DNA of 64,000 bases from Bufo bufo (lineage: Eukaryota > Chordata > Amphibia > Anura > Bufonidae), in the NCBI RefSeq assembly GCF_905171765.1, contig NC_053390.1, forward strand, positions 590,947,793 to 591,011,792. The letters run 5' to 3'. A program made the position numbers and the translations under genes. Positions 1 to 12,250 of this stretch are shown piece by piece (within the stretch, counting starts at the first letter, position 1; each line of letters opens with the position of its first letter). A model generated the notes under the pieces. That model was not told where the DNA came from. It saw only the letters and a list, made by a program, of their open reading frames with translations, and did not search any database.

Positions 1-720
1 AAAGCATTTCAGTTGGATTGAGGTCTGGACTTTGACTGGGCCATTGCAACACCTTGATTCTTTTCTTTTTCAGCCATTCTGTTATAGATATGTTGTCCTG
101 CTGCATGGCCCAGTTTCAACCAAGCTTAAGCTGTTGGTATAGGGTGTTTGTGTTGATATGCTGTGTTTGGTAAACGTGGCACTATGCCTTATGGTCAAAC
201 ATCTGTTCTTTGGTTTTAGTTTGCCCAGAGAACATTGTTCCAGAAGTCTTGTGATTTGTTCAGATGCAACTTTGCAAACTTAAGCTGTGGTGCCATGTTC
301 TTTTAATAAAGAAGAGTTTTTTTTCCTGGCAGCCCTTCCAGACAAGCCATACTTGTTCAGTCTTTTCTTCATTGTAATGTCATGCATTTGAGCTTTTAAC
401 ATGTTAAGTGAGGCCTGTGGAGTCTTAGATTTAGCACTTGGGCATGATCTAACCTTGTAGTGATTTTGCTGGGATGTCCACTTTTGGGAAGATTGTCAAC
501 TGTATTGAAAGCTTTCCTCTTGTGAATAATCGTTCTGACTGTAGAATGATTAACTCCAAATTGCCTTATAACTCTTCCCAAGTTGATGGACAGCAACAAA
601 GATAATTGCTGATGTATTTCCTTCAGTTTATAAAAGTCTGATATTAAAGGAGTTGTTTGGCCTAGTAGCTGAGAAACCCAATGGCCAGATCCTGTACACA
701 AATTACAGAAAACATGGCTC
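1..720 (-). mobile_element. Decayed Tc1/mariner transposon, family A, cut by the window edge
   Basis: Read on the minus strand, the open stretch 396-722 carries a recognisable Tc1 transposase helix-turn-helix region: HSTVRTIIHK, then a GRPSK-like PKSGHPSK linker. The part below 396 holds decayed catalytic-domain sequence. The transposase C-terminus and one terminal repeat would lie before base 1. No intact frame survives, so this is a dead copy. The same family recurs at 37130-38590. The Tc1 assignment is firm; the outer boundary near 720 is approximate. Confidence 0.75.
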
Positions 721-808
721 ATCTGTCCGCAGTCCTGTCATTTTTGCTCCAGTGCCCTGTTCTCTGTTCTGTTCTCTGCTAGAGCAGAAGTGGCTTTGTG
801 GTGTGATA

Positions 809-1549
809 CAGTCCTGATCAAAAGTTTAAGACCACTTGAAAAATGGCAAAAAATCATATTTAGCATGGCTGGATCTTAACAAGGTTCCAAATAGAGCTTC
901 AACATGCAACAAGAAGAAATGGAAGTGAGACAAAACATTTTTTGAGCATTCAATTTAATGAAAACAACGAATAAACTGAAACAGGCTGTTTTTCAGCTGA
1001 TCAAAAGTTTAGGACCACACCTCCAAAAAAAACTAAACCCCCCCAAAACAGAAATCCAACTTCCAAACATGAACTCAGTAATGAGTAGCTCCACCTTTAT
1101 TGTTTATCACTTCCAAAATTTGTTTCGGCATGCTTGATGCAAGCGTTTCCATGAGGTAGGTGGGAACATTTTTCCAAGTGGTGAAAACGGCCGCACGAAG
1201 GCCATCTACTGTCTGGAACTGTTGTCCATTTTTGTAAACTTCCCTTGCCATCCATCCCCAAAGGTTCTCAATTGGATTTAGATCAGGGGAACACGCAGGA
1301 TGGGCCAAAAGAGTGATGTTATTCTCCTGGAAGAAGTCCCTTGTCCTGCGGGCATTGTGCACTGTAGAATTGTCCTGTTGAAAAACCCAGTCGTTACCAC
1401 ACAGACGAGGGCCCTCAGTCATGAGGAAAGCTCTCTGCAACATCTGGACATAGCCAGCGGCCGTTTGACGCCCCTGCACTTCCTGAAGCTCCATTGTTCC
1501 ACTGAAGGAAAAAGCACCCCAGACCATTATGGCACCCTCTCCACTGTGG
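809..1549 (-). mobile_element. Truncated Tc1/mariner transposon, family B
   Basis: The copy starts at a TA dinucleotide (807-808) with terminal-repeat sequence CAGTCCTGATCAAAAGTTTA. A second internal GATCAAAAGTTTAGGACC direct repeat follows at about 1000, giving the IR/DR layout of Sleeping Beauty-type elements. It runs into the C-terminal half of a transposase and stops abruptly at about 1549, where it diverges from the fuller copy at 22187-23738. The N-terminal half and the other terminal repeat are missing, so it cannot move on its own. Confidence 0.85.
1075..1527 (-). pseudogene. Tc1 transposase, C-terminal catalytic fragment
   Basis: A 150-codon open frame encodes the C-terminal half of a Tc1-family DDE transposase, the enzyme that cuts out and reinserts the element at TA sites. 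Visible landmarks are MVWGAFSFSG near the start, the second catalytic Asp in VFQQDN (residues about 49-54), and the family signature SPDLNPIENLWGW (about residues 79-91) with the third acidic residue in PIENLW. The first catalytic Asp and the paired DNA-binding domain are absent because the element is truncated. Identity to the fragment at 22459-22911 is high, so both derive from one recent family. The ATG at 1527 is only the first Met in a broken gene, not a true start. Confidence 0.85.
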
Positions 1550-1735
1550 TTTTGTATATGGTTTGAATTACTTTAGGGTTCTGGTCTGAGATCTTAACAA
1601 AATTAGGGTTCTATATTTATATGTGGCTTGTATACAGTTTGAATTAATTTTGGAGGTTTGGTCTGTGGTCTGAAATAATGTAGGAGTCTGATCGGGGGTC
1701 TGAATTAATTTAGGGGTCTAAAATTTTGCTTTTAG
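1550..1735. repeat. Degenerate short tandem repeat based on GGTCTGAATTAATTTAGG
   Basis: The phrases TTTGAATTA, GGTCTG, GAATTAATTTAGGGGTCT recur irregularly every 18-40 bases. A related stretch lies at 8800-8925. This looks like an eroded minisatellite. No coding potential is seen. Confidence 0.5.
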
Positions 1736-2029
1736 GTGCAGTGTGTTTTAAATATGCCCATGCTTTCAAATGTATCTGTGTACTTGGACACTATTATTTT
1801 AGTAGTATTGTATTTTGGGGCAATGACCAGCATTCTAGTAATGAGGGCACATAAGTGAGACACAAACACAGAATTGATGGTACAAGATAGATGTCAGTGT
1901 GGAAGGATGTGAGGGTTGTTTTGCTATACTGTAGACGCTGTGGATGACTGTAGAAGGGACCACAGTTGTATCAAAAGAAATGAAAATGAAAGACAACAAT
2001 CAGAGAAGTTATCACCTGTGAAAAAGGCT

Positions 2030-3095
2030 AGTTTCACATTGGCACTTTTGGATCCGGCAGGCTGTTCCGGCAGGGAACATTTTGCCAGATCTTGCTGTAT
2101 TCCAGCATTGCTAGAAGCTACCGCATTGTCTCCTGGCCCCATTAACTGTAATGGGGACCGGAGGAGATCCGGCTGCAAACCGGCAAATATGACAAGAAAG
2201 GCTGGACTAAGACCACTGTGCCAGATCTCCGCGATCCCCATTATAGTTAAAGGATAACTGTCGTATATTTTTTTGGGGAGTATTGGATTGTGGTGATTAA
2301 TATCATTTTGGTGGCCCTATTTCAACTTTTCACTATGTATTCAATTACCCCTTAATTCCACATTTTTGTTCCCTGTACTGCCTACTTTTACCTGTGCTTA
2401 AAATCGGGTTGCTAGGCATGGTCCATCTATCTGTTGACAGACGGAGCACGCAGTGTGCAAGGTCACATCACTGACAGCCAGGGACTGTAAGTAAATGATT
2501 AAAGCCAGGTCCTCCCCAGCAGCTGATAACAGTGCCTGGGCTGTGTGCACTTCTCCCTGTCCCTGCGCTTGGCAGATGCTACCTCACTCAGCAGAGCTGG
2601 AGAATGCAGAGTTGGAGCAGCGCACAACAGGGAAGGGAGATCTGCCATCTGCTCAGTGTATAAATGAAAGCAACATGTGGTAAGAGGACACCTTTGTTCT
2701 GCAGGAGATTAACCCTTTAGGGGAAGGGCTCTGGTTACTGACACTTTTGGGGGGCTATTGTTACTGGCTAGTGAGGGCAGGCGGGATTAGCCTCAGGGTG
2801 AGGGCAGTGGCGGCCATCTTAACTGAATAGTGAAATTGCAGTTTTGTGCAGACTGGTTGCTAAGGGCTGAATCTTATTAAATATGGGGTAAGTCAGTCTA
2901 ATAGTAACTGATTCTGGAATATCATGTTATTAGTAACTACATATATGAAAATTGAAATTAGGGTCTAAATGTGACAGTTATCCTTTAATGGGGCTTGTGG
3001 CTATCAGGTGGTAGTATCCGGCAGTGCCAGATACAGATATCTCTGGCAGGGAGCAGCCTGCTGGAGATGTCTAACGCTAGTGGGAAACTAGTCTA
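2030..3095. mobile_element. MITE-like repeat with GGATCCGGCAGG ends, interrupted by a second MITE
   Basis: The left part (2030-2246, TTTCACATTGGCAC... GGATCCGGCAGGCTGTTCC) and the right part (2989-3095, GTAGTATCCGGCAGTG... CTAACGCTAGTGGGAAACTAG) have inverted-repeat character and resemble the Harbinger-like MITEs at 24434 and 50229. They were one unit before the TTAA element at 2251-2984 inserted. Ends and target duplication are too eroded to fix. Confidence 0.55.
2251..2984 (+). mobile_element. TTAA-flanked (piggyBac-type) MITE, copy 1
   Basis: Terminal inverted repeats AGGATAACTGTC / GACAGTTATCCT are flanked on both sides by TTAA (2247-2250 and 2985-2988), the target duplication of piggyBac-superfamily elements. 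A second copy in the opposite orientation, with its own TTAA pair, lies at 27697-28419. The two share the internal segment near CCCTTTAGGGG and AACTGATTCTGGAATATCATG. No coding capacity, so it is non-autonomous. Confidence 0.85.
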
Positions 3096-4915
3096 AACAG
3101 ATTTATAGTTTGTATTCTGCTTGTGATTGGTACTATGCTCTCTTTTACAGTCTAAAGTGACTTGAGATCATACTTTGTGGACTGCTGGTGTAAAACTGGT
3201 ATCTGAACTCAAAATGTTCATTATACAGCAGCATTAATGGCTATATTTTTATTTGCCATTGCTTACTTTTCATTTTGATATAATACATGTGCAATGTAGG
3301 GTAATTAGGTTGGTGCTAGTGCAATGTCAATGCCTGAATTCATCCAGCGAAACTATGCATTGCTTTCCTGGGAGGGTTGCTATGCTGACCAACCAGATCC
3401 CAACTTCTTGACTTGCCAGTGTGACTGGAAGTCAAGCCAATCAGGCTTCTGACTCTGTCCAATCCTAGAGCTAGGTTGACATTTTAAGACTGACGATTCC
3501 TAATTGTACTATACTGTGCAATATCCTATTGACTTTTCGGGTGAACTGATTTCTAGCTGGTTTTTGGATTTAGCTTGTGGCTCCTGTTCCTGCTTATATT
3601 GACTCTCCTGGTCATGGACTTTGGCCTGCTTCAGGATTAACCTCTTGTGTACTGCATTTACTGTGTATTCTGTTATGGTCCAGACCATGACCCTAGTTCT
3701 TCCTAACAGAGGAGTGTTGTTGCACATGGGCATGATGCTGAAAAAGGAACAGGTAATGTTTCCATGTAGCTTTAGGTTGGACCCTGGTATTGGTCCACTG
3801 GTCAGCCATAATCACTCCAGTCTGACATTGGACGTGCAGCATGATACTGAAATATGTAACTTCTACCTCTTACAGCATAATTAATGCATTAAAAGTAATT
3901 TTTCTCCAGAATGAAGCAACATATCATGAAGTGAATCGTATTATTACATTCACCTGAGCTAGCCCTACAAGACACTCTGCCTGGTTTAACTGTTCATTTC
4001 CTGGTGACAGGCTCCCTTTAAACTTGAAAATGAATGGAAAATATTGTGTATTTATTGACATTTCGTTTGATGATGAGGTCTATCGGTTTCTAGCAAATGA
4101 TCCTTGGAATGAATCTTGTATCCTTTACAATTTATAGACTGTACAAATTGTTCATGTTTTTCATCTAGTGCCAAGTTGAAAAATTAAGCTTCTAATCTGC
4201 CATACAGTTGGCATAGTAGCAACAGTGATTGATAGACTTGGTCATAGGCTCTGGGAATGGATATGACATTTTTACTATGTTTCTGGCTCCCACAATACAT
4301 AATCTACCATATTATAAATTATTAACTGACTTGTTTGTATTATGTGACACATTGCACAGTGATGTAACTGAATATCATATATAATAGAAATCATTGTATT
4401 ACACACTATGTAATATGCTAATTGTAACATATTATGGAACTTGATTTATATGTACTCTCCATAAATAAATGTAATAAATAACCAGTGAAGGTAAAATACT
4501 TTTTGTGAGATTTTGCTCGCTTTACATGTCTGTGTTAAGCTTGCATGTGTACTGTAACATGAATCTGAGATATTTCGCTGCCACCGCTTCAAGTTGCACC
4601 CATAGGAAATAATCATGTTGGTTGTTACTGAAGGTAATATAAAATTTTTATCCTAAGGGAGAAAAGAAGTGAACATATGTATAGATATCACATAGCCATT
4701 TCCAGTAGCCTGCTTCCCCAACTTAAGAATAATGATTGAAGTAACTTGCATCTAAGCAGCTAGTAGCCTCATGCCTATATAGAATTATAGATATATCATG
4801 AATGAGGGTTAGTATACTTTTAAAACTTTTTATATGGGTAAAATTCTATGGACATTGTTTTTCTAAATAGGATGATTTGCTATTTTAGGCATACTAATTG
4901 TTGATGATAAGCACT
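3096..4915 (+). other. No gene recognised
   Basis: AT-rich sequence without a convincing exon. At 3990-4020 the phrase CTGGTGACAGGCTCCCTTTAA looks like the end of an AGGGAACCTG-type MITE. The rest reads as single-copy or very old repeat DNA. Confidence 0.4.
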
Positions 4916-5352
4916 AGTCTTGAGCGAATCGATCCGAAGTCCATTAGGTCAAACACTTCGACTTTAAATGCTGTCTCAATACACCTTTAGGATGTATTGA
5001 CTCTGTGGAGCCAAACTTCATTTCACCTGAAGTCGCGCGAGACTTTGGTGAATTCGGTATTTATTTCTGCATCTTTAAAAACTTTTACAATTAGGAATCT
5101 GAAGTTGGGTTTGTGACTGAGGTACCAGCCAGTACCAAATCCGACTTCGGATTCCTAATTTTAAATGTTTTTAAAGATGCAGAAATGAATACCGAATTAA
5201 TTCACTGAAGTCTTGTGCAACTTCGGGTGAAACAAATTTTGGCTCCACAGAGCCAATTGATTTTAATGCTGTACGGAGACAGCATTAAAATCAAAGTGTC
5301 TGACTGAATCGACTTTGGATCGATGATCTGAAGCTCGATTCGATCAACACTA
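4916..5352. mobile_element. Foldback (palindromic) MITE, GAGCGAATCGA family
   Basis: The left arm (TTGAGCGAATCGATCCGAAG...) and right arm (...GATCTGAAGCTCGATTCGATCAACA) are imperfect inverted repeats of about 200 bases meeting near 5120. Paired motifs include GCATCTTTAAAAACTTTTA with its complement and GGCTCCACAGAG with its complement. The terminal motif is shared with 45963-46220 and 51336-51793. No coding capacity. Confidence 0.7.
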
Positions 5353-8300
5353 ATTAGTACAACTGAGCATAGACTTATTTGTACTTCCTAGGTGTGCCCT
5401 AGTGGACTCAGTGCTCTTTTGGGCAACTGTCTAGAAGTAAAAAACAACTCATCTGGGATATGGTAGGAGGAGTTTTCCAATAAAACACAGATGACAATAA
5501 AACACAGTTTGTGACACAACCAAATAGTGCGGCCTTTGAACCAGGTCAAGGATCTCAAACACAAAATCAGGCTGCTCCAAAGTGACAATAGTGTTCACAG
5601 CCTGTCCTATTGGTGTTGTTGTGATTCAGAGGGATTACCACCTGCCACAATCTGTTCTGCCGATAAGCCTAGTGCAAAAGTGCACACTTTGTAGTGGGAA
5701 TTGCACTGCACCTATGGTTCACCATAGCCAATACACCACTAACTATTGTATCCTTCATTCTTCTTGTCTGCTTGTTCTCTCATCTCGTAGCTTTCTCAGT
5801 GGGCTTCTGCATGGTGACACTGAGCATATGAGGAAGGCCAAAGACTGAGACAACAGGTAATAGAGGCAAACAGGCAAGACTCACCTAGGGGTTCCTTGTT
5901 GCTCTCAGCCATGCTGACAACTCTCCCTTCTGCTCCAGTGCAAAGACATAAAGGCTAGAATAAAATTGTATAAAACCATGCATCTCCACAAATGATGCTG
6001 TCCTAAGACTATGGATGTCAGCATTGCTCTAGTGCAAAGCTTATTATTATTCTACACTCCGATCCACCCACCAATCTGATTGGAGATGCATAAGATGCAT
6101 GAACACGAATGCCAAAGTGGCAAGATTAATCCCGTTTATCACACTGGTAAATTTTACACACTGGTAAAACTTTACTTTTATTAGAGAACTGATTAAGAAA
6201 TTATTATCAAGAAAAATAGATAAAAATGGTGAAGAAAAAGTGTATATAGAGGAGGAGAGGACACACCCTGTGACTAATACCACACCTCGTGCCCGCTTGA
6301 CGTCACGAGACCCGGTATGGTCACTGGTTACCAATGTGTGACGTTACGCCCTCCTGGAGGAGCGGGTAAGGTCAGTCTTGGTACAGTTTTTACAGACTCC
6401 TCCTGTCCACACGGGCACAGTGAGGCAACAAGCTGAGAGAACCTTTTCACTGCCCCAGTGAAACAGCACGTTATCAGCCCGGGAAGACTGCCCCCGCTAA
6501 CGGGATTATATAGGGTAAGAAACCAACCCGTGGTAGCATATTACTAGGCCGAAACACGGACGTGGGGATTCGTGATCGAGATACAAGACAGCACAAGATT
6601 AAATTATATTTAATCGCCTTAAGGGCTCATTAGAACTAACACTATACACACAAAGAATATATACAGTGGTCTGAGGTTGTAAATACAGATGGCGTGGTAC
6701 AAACAGGGTTAAGCAGAACCAAAGTCAGTTTACCAGGTATAGAAGTCCTTTGGACTGTGATGAGGTCTTAGCTGTGGTCACATGGGAAGCAGTTATGTCA
6801 GCTGGTTGCAGGTCCCTCTAAACACATAGCACGATGTGACCTCCCATCAGAGAAAGACACGCCTGCCTGCTGGCACAAGCCTTTTAACCTGTAGCCGGCC
6901 CCTCCCCTCCCGGCCTCTGGGAGGGGTCCACTCCCCCTCTTCTGGGCTGACAGCAAATGACCCACAAAACCCTTTAGGGTTCATAGCTCCAAACCAGAAG
7001 GTCACAGGGAGATTGTTCTGGGACCAATGGGTCCGCCTGGGTTCTGGCTACCAGTAGAGTCCAAGCATGGTATCATTATTTGGTTTCTGTGGGGAGATAT
7101 GTATGATATCTATGACCACAGGCCTGTTCATCGTTGCCACAGGGACCCAAATATGTATCTGGTTTATGCCTGTGATGGATGGGCGATTCATAATTCCTTA
7201 TGAACCGCCGGTGCCGTGATGTCTGATAATCTTCATTGAACTGGGGAATGGGCATATTCCTCACACACCCAGTGCACTTTAAAACTGCTAAAGCATATGA
7301 TAGGGTGTTGTTGTCTCTGTATTGTTATCTGTATTATTTAGACAGTAGGCAGTGTATTTGTTAGATAGTTATCACCAATACCACCAACTAGCAATAGCGG
7401 TTTTATTAAACCAAACAGGCAGTGTATATCTCCAACACATAAGAGATATCAATGAATGACCTCTAAGCGACAGGCTGATATCTAGTAGTTACTAAAATAT
7501 AATCTTTAATTGTAGTGTAATATACTAAAGCTATTTAGTACCAGGATATCTAATATGTTCTCACCTTCAACGGGAACATTAGCTACTCAACGGAAACCTT
7601 GGAGTGTTAAAATGGTTAACACAAGAAGGAGAGCACTAAGTTCCGCTTGAGTGACAATGTTGTTAAGGACACAAAGTATCTTGCTGTCTGTGCAAGGTAT
7701 AGACCTACATTGACCTCAGAGGGGGTTATCCTGGAAGAGATATTTATGACTTATCCTCAGGATACTGCAAGAAAATTTAGACCAGCTTATCCATAGTCAC
7801 AGGTGCACATCAAGCTAGCAAGCAGACAGCAAACAAAAACGTATGGCAGCACACCATTACACATGCAAACAATAGAACTAAGGATTAGGGATTATTCTGG
7901 ATTAAAGTGGTACAATACCTAGTATACATAAAAAATGGAAGCTGTTCGCGCACATTTTTGATCAAACATGTGTCGTGCCCATCTACCAGCGTCAAGGAGG
8001 CTTCTGCAGATCAGTACCTAACATTAGGATAGGTCATTAGACCATTCAATTCAATGGGGCTGAGCTGCAGCACCAAGCACTGCCACTATAGATGTACGAT
8101 GCTGTCCTTGGAAAGCTTCCGGGAGCATGCATCGCTTACCAGAACTTAGTTGAGCCGCTCCCTGAAACAGCTGATCGATGGGGGTGCCAGGACTTGGACC
8201 CCCGCTGATGTTATAATGATGAGATATTATCATTTCCCCTATAAGGAGCTGTATAACTATCATAGATCTTTGTCACATCAAGCAAACAGCAGAGATGTAG

Positions 8301-8640
8301 AGTTAACCTCTCGGGGTAACACTGGAACTATAATAGAGAAGGGCTGCCTGTCTATAGTGGACTCTGAAGGGATTATATTTAATAATGCCGCCGCTCCACC
8401 TCAAATTGAGCAGCCAGCATATATATGTCGGAGATCTCTCTGCCTGACTATGGGCTCCTCACATTACTCCACCGATGTTTAATGTACCAAAAACTGCCTA
8501 TCTGTATAGGCTCATAAGAGTCCACTGAGGAGCTAGTTAAGCACCCACTGCTCCTCCTAACATTGAGCGTTGTGTTTATAGTGTAATTCCAGATAGGGTG
8601 CTGGAACGGCTGCAGTCCATTCACACTGAGGACAGATGCT
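5353..8640. other. No gene recognised; unclassified repeat-like sequence
   Basis: I find no exon here. The stretch 6300-7060 (GCCGAAACACGGACGTGGGG, then TAAATTATATTTAATCGCC) looks like part of an unclassified retroelement terminal region. The stretch 7980-8260 resembles an eroded MITE of the kind at 25416-25679 (ATAGGTCAT, GGACCCCCGC). Neither can be bounded. Confidence 0.35.
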
Positions 8641-8690
8641 TAGCCAGCACTTAAAAGCAGTGTGTATTCTGCATCCCCCCCCCCCCCCTT

Positions 8691-8730
8691 CCCCGACATG
8701 TTTTGCATGTGCATGGCTTTATCAGGGGTC
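8691..8730 (-). ncRNA. Hammerhead-ribozyme-like motif (degenerate)
   Basis: On the minus strand the order is CCCC, the core CTGATAA, a stem-II segment GCCATGCACATGC, AAAAC, then ATGTC and GGGG. This matches a type I hammerhead: CCCC/GGGG can form stem I and GTC is the usual cleavage triplet. The core departs from the canonical CTGANGA at one position (G to A), and GAAA reads AAAA. The motif is probably a decayed genomic copy rather than an active ribozyme. It follows a C-rich run on the + strand (8676-8694). Confidence 0.5.
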
Positions 8731-8799
8731 AAGGGCCAAATGCACTCACCAAACCTGTGTTGAAGTGTCCTATGCAGATTCTGGGCAAAACTCCCCAAA

Positions 8800-8925
8800 T
8801 TCATTTTCTGGGTCTGGTTTTGGGTCTCAGTGTGATCTGCAGTCTGAATTAGTATACTGGTCTGGGGTCTTAATTCATTTTGAAGTCTGATCTTAATTAA
8901 TTTAGTGGTCTGATTTTCCCACTAA
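8800..8925. repeat. Degenerate repeat related to 1550-1735
   Basis: Contains GGTCTGG, AGTCTGAATTAGTATA, AGTCTGATCTTAATTAATTTAGTGGTCTGA, the same irregular phrase set as at 1550-1735. Confidence 0.45.
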
Positions 8926-9439
8926 AATGATAAATCTTGACATAAGACCCATGTAAGCAAACCATTATAAAACTAGATGAGTACCCCTGGTATAAAATAT
9001 TCATTCCCCAGTGGCAATATTCACTTATTAATACTAAGTTCCTATCCTGCCTGTCCCCAGCAGCTTCTTGGATTGGGTTTCGACGAAGAAACTACAAACT
9101 AGTCTGAGAACAAGGGATATGTTATTTAGATGATCGAGTTTTGTATATCACATTGTCGTTAGACTCAAGATAAGTAGAAATGCATTCTCTACAGTAAGGA
9201 ATTTGGAGTTGGTAAATAAAGCATACTTGCCCGAATCCATAGCGCCCCTCCTTTCCACAAAATGTTACAATGATGACTAGGACACCAGGGACGATGAGGC
9301 TTGGATAAAGTTAAGATGTAATATTGCCATCAGTCTCCTTGACACATGGTGTCAGTTTACTTTTCACCTCTGTAGGAGAGGCTCAGTTTTGTGCACCTGC
9401 CCTCTCACATGTATGTACAGAGAGGTAATTGCTATACAG

Positions 9440-9600
9440 CTGACCAAGGGCGTTTGTAGCTAAGGGCTCATGGGCCCTGGTGCAAGAGTTCAGCTTGGGC
9501 CCCCTTCCCTCAGTGCTTTGTGGCAAGGTGCAGGGAGGCACATAGGGTTCGTGCTGCCTGATGCAAAAATTAACAGGAAATAAAAGGGAGCAGAAAGCCT
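9440..9600 (-). repeat. Interspersed repeat, GGGCCCTGGTGCAAGA family
   Basis: The phrase GGGCTCATGGGCCCTGGTGCAAGA, followed by CAGCTTGGGCCCCC and GGAGGCACATAG, also occurs at 32370-32460 in the same orientation. This shows a dispersed repeat family of unknown class. Confidence 0.55.
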
Positions 9601-10078
9601 GAACAATGTAAAAACAGGGAATACATATAAATACAGTATGATGGCTGATTTTTAAATTTTCACCGGAGTGGTCAATTGACATTCTAGAGACCTGTGTGCA
9701 TCTAAGATTGTAGCTGCAGTTTGAGGAAGTACCTCCCCTGTTTCATTATGACAATAACCCTATGGCCAAAATAAACCTCTGGCACCCCAGATGTTGTGAA
9801 ACTACACCTTTCGGCATGCACACTTTCTTGGTTATTCTCAGAACTTCCACAGAAATGAAAAAAGTATGCCGGGAGATTAGTAGTTGTTCACCCCAGCTGG
9901 AGAGTTGGAGGTTGCTGACTTCTGCCCTAAAGTCATGTTCAAAACTAAGGGGGTATCCTGGTTGACTGTCTTATAAAATTTTGTATGACTTCCCGAATTT
10001 TAAATACATTTTGGCAGGATGATAGTACGAATGAAGCACTTTTACCTCTTGTGGCACCCTTATTTTCTTGTAGATTAT

Positions 10079-10775
10079 AAGGCTACTTTCACATCTGTAA
10101 AAATTTGGGGGATTCAGTCAGCACAACCCTATATGCAGGTGCACATCGCTATGGCACATAGGAAATACATATTCAAAGAAAAAAACACAAATGCAATAGC
10201 ACTCAGCAACCAGCACTCTGCCCTGCCTCCATGCTGGATGTTGAATGAGGCATTGGTGTACATTTTGGCCACATCTGGATCCATCATCGATCGGCAAAAA
10301 CGCTTCCATCATGATAATACAACCGTCTGCATTCGTTCTGAACGGATCCTGTTGTATTATCTCTAAAATAGCCATGGCGGATCCATCTCTAAAACCATTG
10401 TAAGTCAATAGGGGACAGATCCGTTTTCTTTTGTGTCAGAGAAAACTGATCGGTCCCCATTGAATACATTTTGAGTCATGACAGATCCGTCTTGCTCCTC
10501 ATCCCAGGACGCACTCAGAAACACAGCTTGCAGCGCTTTTGTGTGCGTCATGGGAACGCAATGAAACAGAACGGAATTCTGGTGCACTCCGTTACCTTCA
10601 GTTTTGTCCCCATTGACAATAAATGGGGACAAAACTGAAGTGTTTTCCCCTGCTATTGAGATCCTATGACGTTAGTTATATATGAAGTCACTGGGCATTG
10701 TCTGTAGCATCCACAGAAGTGTTACTGTTATGGATCCACTGATTATGGATCAAGACGGATCAGTGGTAGTGTGGA
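10079..10775. mobile_element. Harbinger-like MITE carrying a nested repeat fragment
   Basis: The outer unit begins AAGGCTACTTTCACATCTG and ends near GATCAGTGGTAGTGTGGAACC, with internal complementary runs around GACAGATCCGTTTT. A fragment of the 533-bp repeat seen at 35174-36750 sits inside it at about 10099-10271, flanked by ACATCTG on both sides (a short direct repeat, plausible target duplication). Confidence 0.55.
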
Positions 10776-10978
10776 ACCACTGTGCCAAGTAATCGGTTTA
10801 ACATTGAGCCGAACCCCAAGAGCGTTATTCTGGCGCTTATACAGGGTTGTGGACTTTGTTGCTGTTTAGCGACCAAACAGCTACTTGCTGGGATGGTTCT
10901 AGTGTACTTGGCAGATGACCATAGGACTTGAAACACAGGCAGGATCAGGAAACACACAAAAAACTACAGGCACACTAA

Positions 10979-12001
10979 GGCCCCTTTCACACGGGCGAGT
11001 ATTCCGCGTGGGTGCAATGAGTGATATGAACGCATTGCACCCGCACTGAATCCGGACCTATTCATTTCTATGGGGCTGTGCACATGAGCTGTGATTTTCA
11101 CGCATCACTTGTGCGTTGCATGAAAATCGCAGCATGCTCTATATTCTGCATTTTTCATGCAAAGCAGGCACCATAGAAGTGAATGGGGCCGGGTGAAAAT
11201 TGCAAGTGCGGATGCGGTGCGATTTTCATGCATGGTTGCTAGGTGACGATCGGGCTGGGGACCCGATCTGTATTATTTTCCCTTATAACATGGTTATAAG
11301 GGAAAATAATAGCATTCTGAATACAGAATGCAAAGTAAAATAGTGATGGAGGGGTTAAAAATAAAAAAATTAACTCACCAAGTTCACTTGATCGCGTAGT
11401 TGCGGATCTCTGTCTTCTTCTGTAATGTTGAGCTGCCGGCTAAGGACCTGTGGTGACATCACATCACATGGTCCAATCACATGGTCCCTCACCATGGTGA
11501 TGAACCATGTGATTGGACCATGTGATGTACTCATCACATGGTCCAATCACATGGTTTATCACCATGGTGAGGGACCATGTGATTGGACCATGTGATGTGA
11601 CGTCACCACAGGTCCTTAGCCGGCAGCTCAACATTACAGAAGAAGACAGAGATCCGCAACTACGCGATCAAGTGAACTTGGTGACGTCACCACAGGTCTT
11701 TTGCCAGGTCCTGAAGATAGAACAGAGACCGGCAGCTATGGAGCAGGTAAGTTAACATATTTTTTTTTTAACCCCTTAATTTATGAGGGAAAATAATAAA
11801 ATCTACACAACACCTAACCCAAACCCGAACTTCAGTGATGAAGTCCGGGTTTGGGTCTGGGTACCAAACATGGCGATTTTTCTAACGTGCATGCAAAACG
11901 CATTAAAACGCTTTGCACTCGCGCGGAAAAATCGTGCATTTTACCGCAACGCACCCGCATCTTATCGGGCCCTCACACGCCACGCTCGTGTGAAAGAGGC
12001 C
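10979..12001. mobile_element. TAA-flanked MITE (PIF/Harbinger-type) with a foldback core
   Basis: The termini GGCCCCTTTCACACGGGCG and CGCTCGTGTGAAAGAGGCC are inverted repeats. TAA lies immediately outside on both sides (10976-10978 and 12002-12004), the 3-bp duplication of Harbinger elements. The core 11390-11690 is a second inverted repeat whose arms each hold TGATCGCGTAGTTGCGGATC sequence or its complement. At the apex, four alternating copies of an ATGTGATTGGACCATGTGAT-type unit occur. A related copy is at 47566-48460. No coding capacity. Confidence 0.8.
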
Positions 12002-12010
12002 TAAGAATTA

Positions 12011-12250
12011 GGCCTCATGCACATGACCGTTCAGTTTTTTTGCGGATCTGCAAAAAACGGAAGCCGGTCGTGTGCCTTCTGCAATTTGTGGAACGTAATG
12101 GGGCGGCCCATGGTAGACATGCCTATTCTTGTCTGCAAAACGGACAAGAATAGGACATGTTATATTTTTTTTGCGGGGCCACGGAACGGAGCAACGGATG
12201 CGGACAGCGCACAGAGTGATATTCCTGTGTCCACATGCTTTTGGCTATGT
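12011..12250 (+). mobile_element. Harbinger-like MITE, GGCCTCATGCACATGACCG family, one end only
   Basis: Starts after TTA (12008-12010) with GGCCTCATGCACATGACCG and contains GACAAGAATAGGACATG, which is shared in inverse with the complete copy at 52858-53125. The far terminal repeat is missing. Confidence 0.65.
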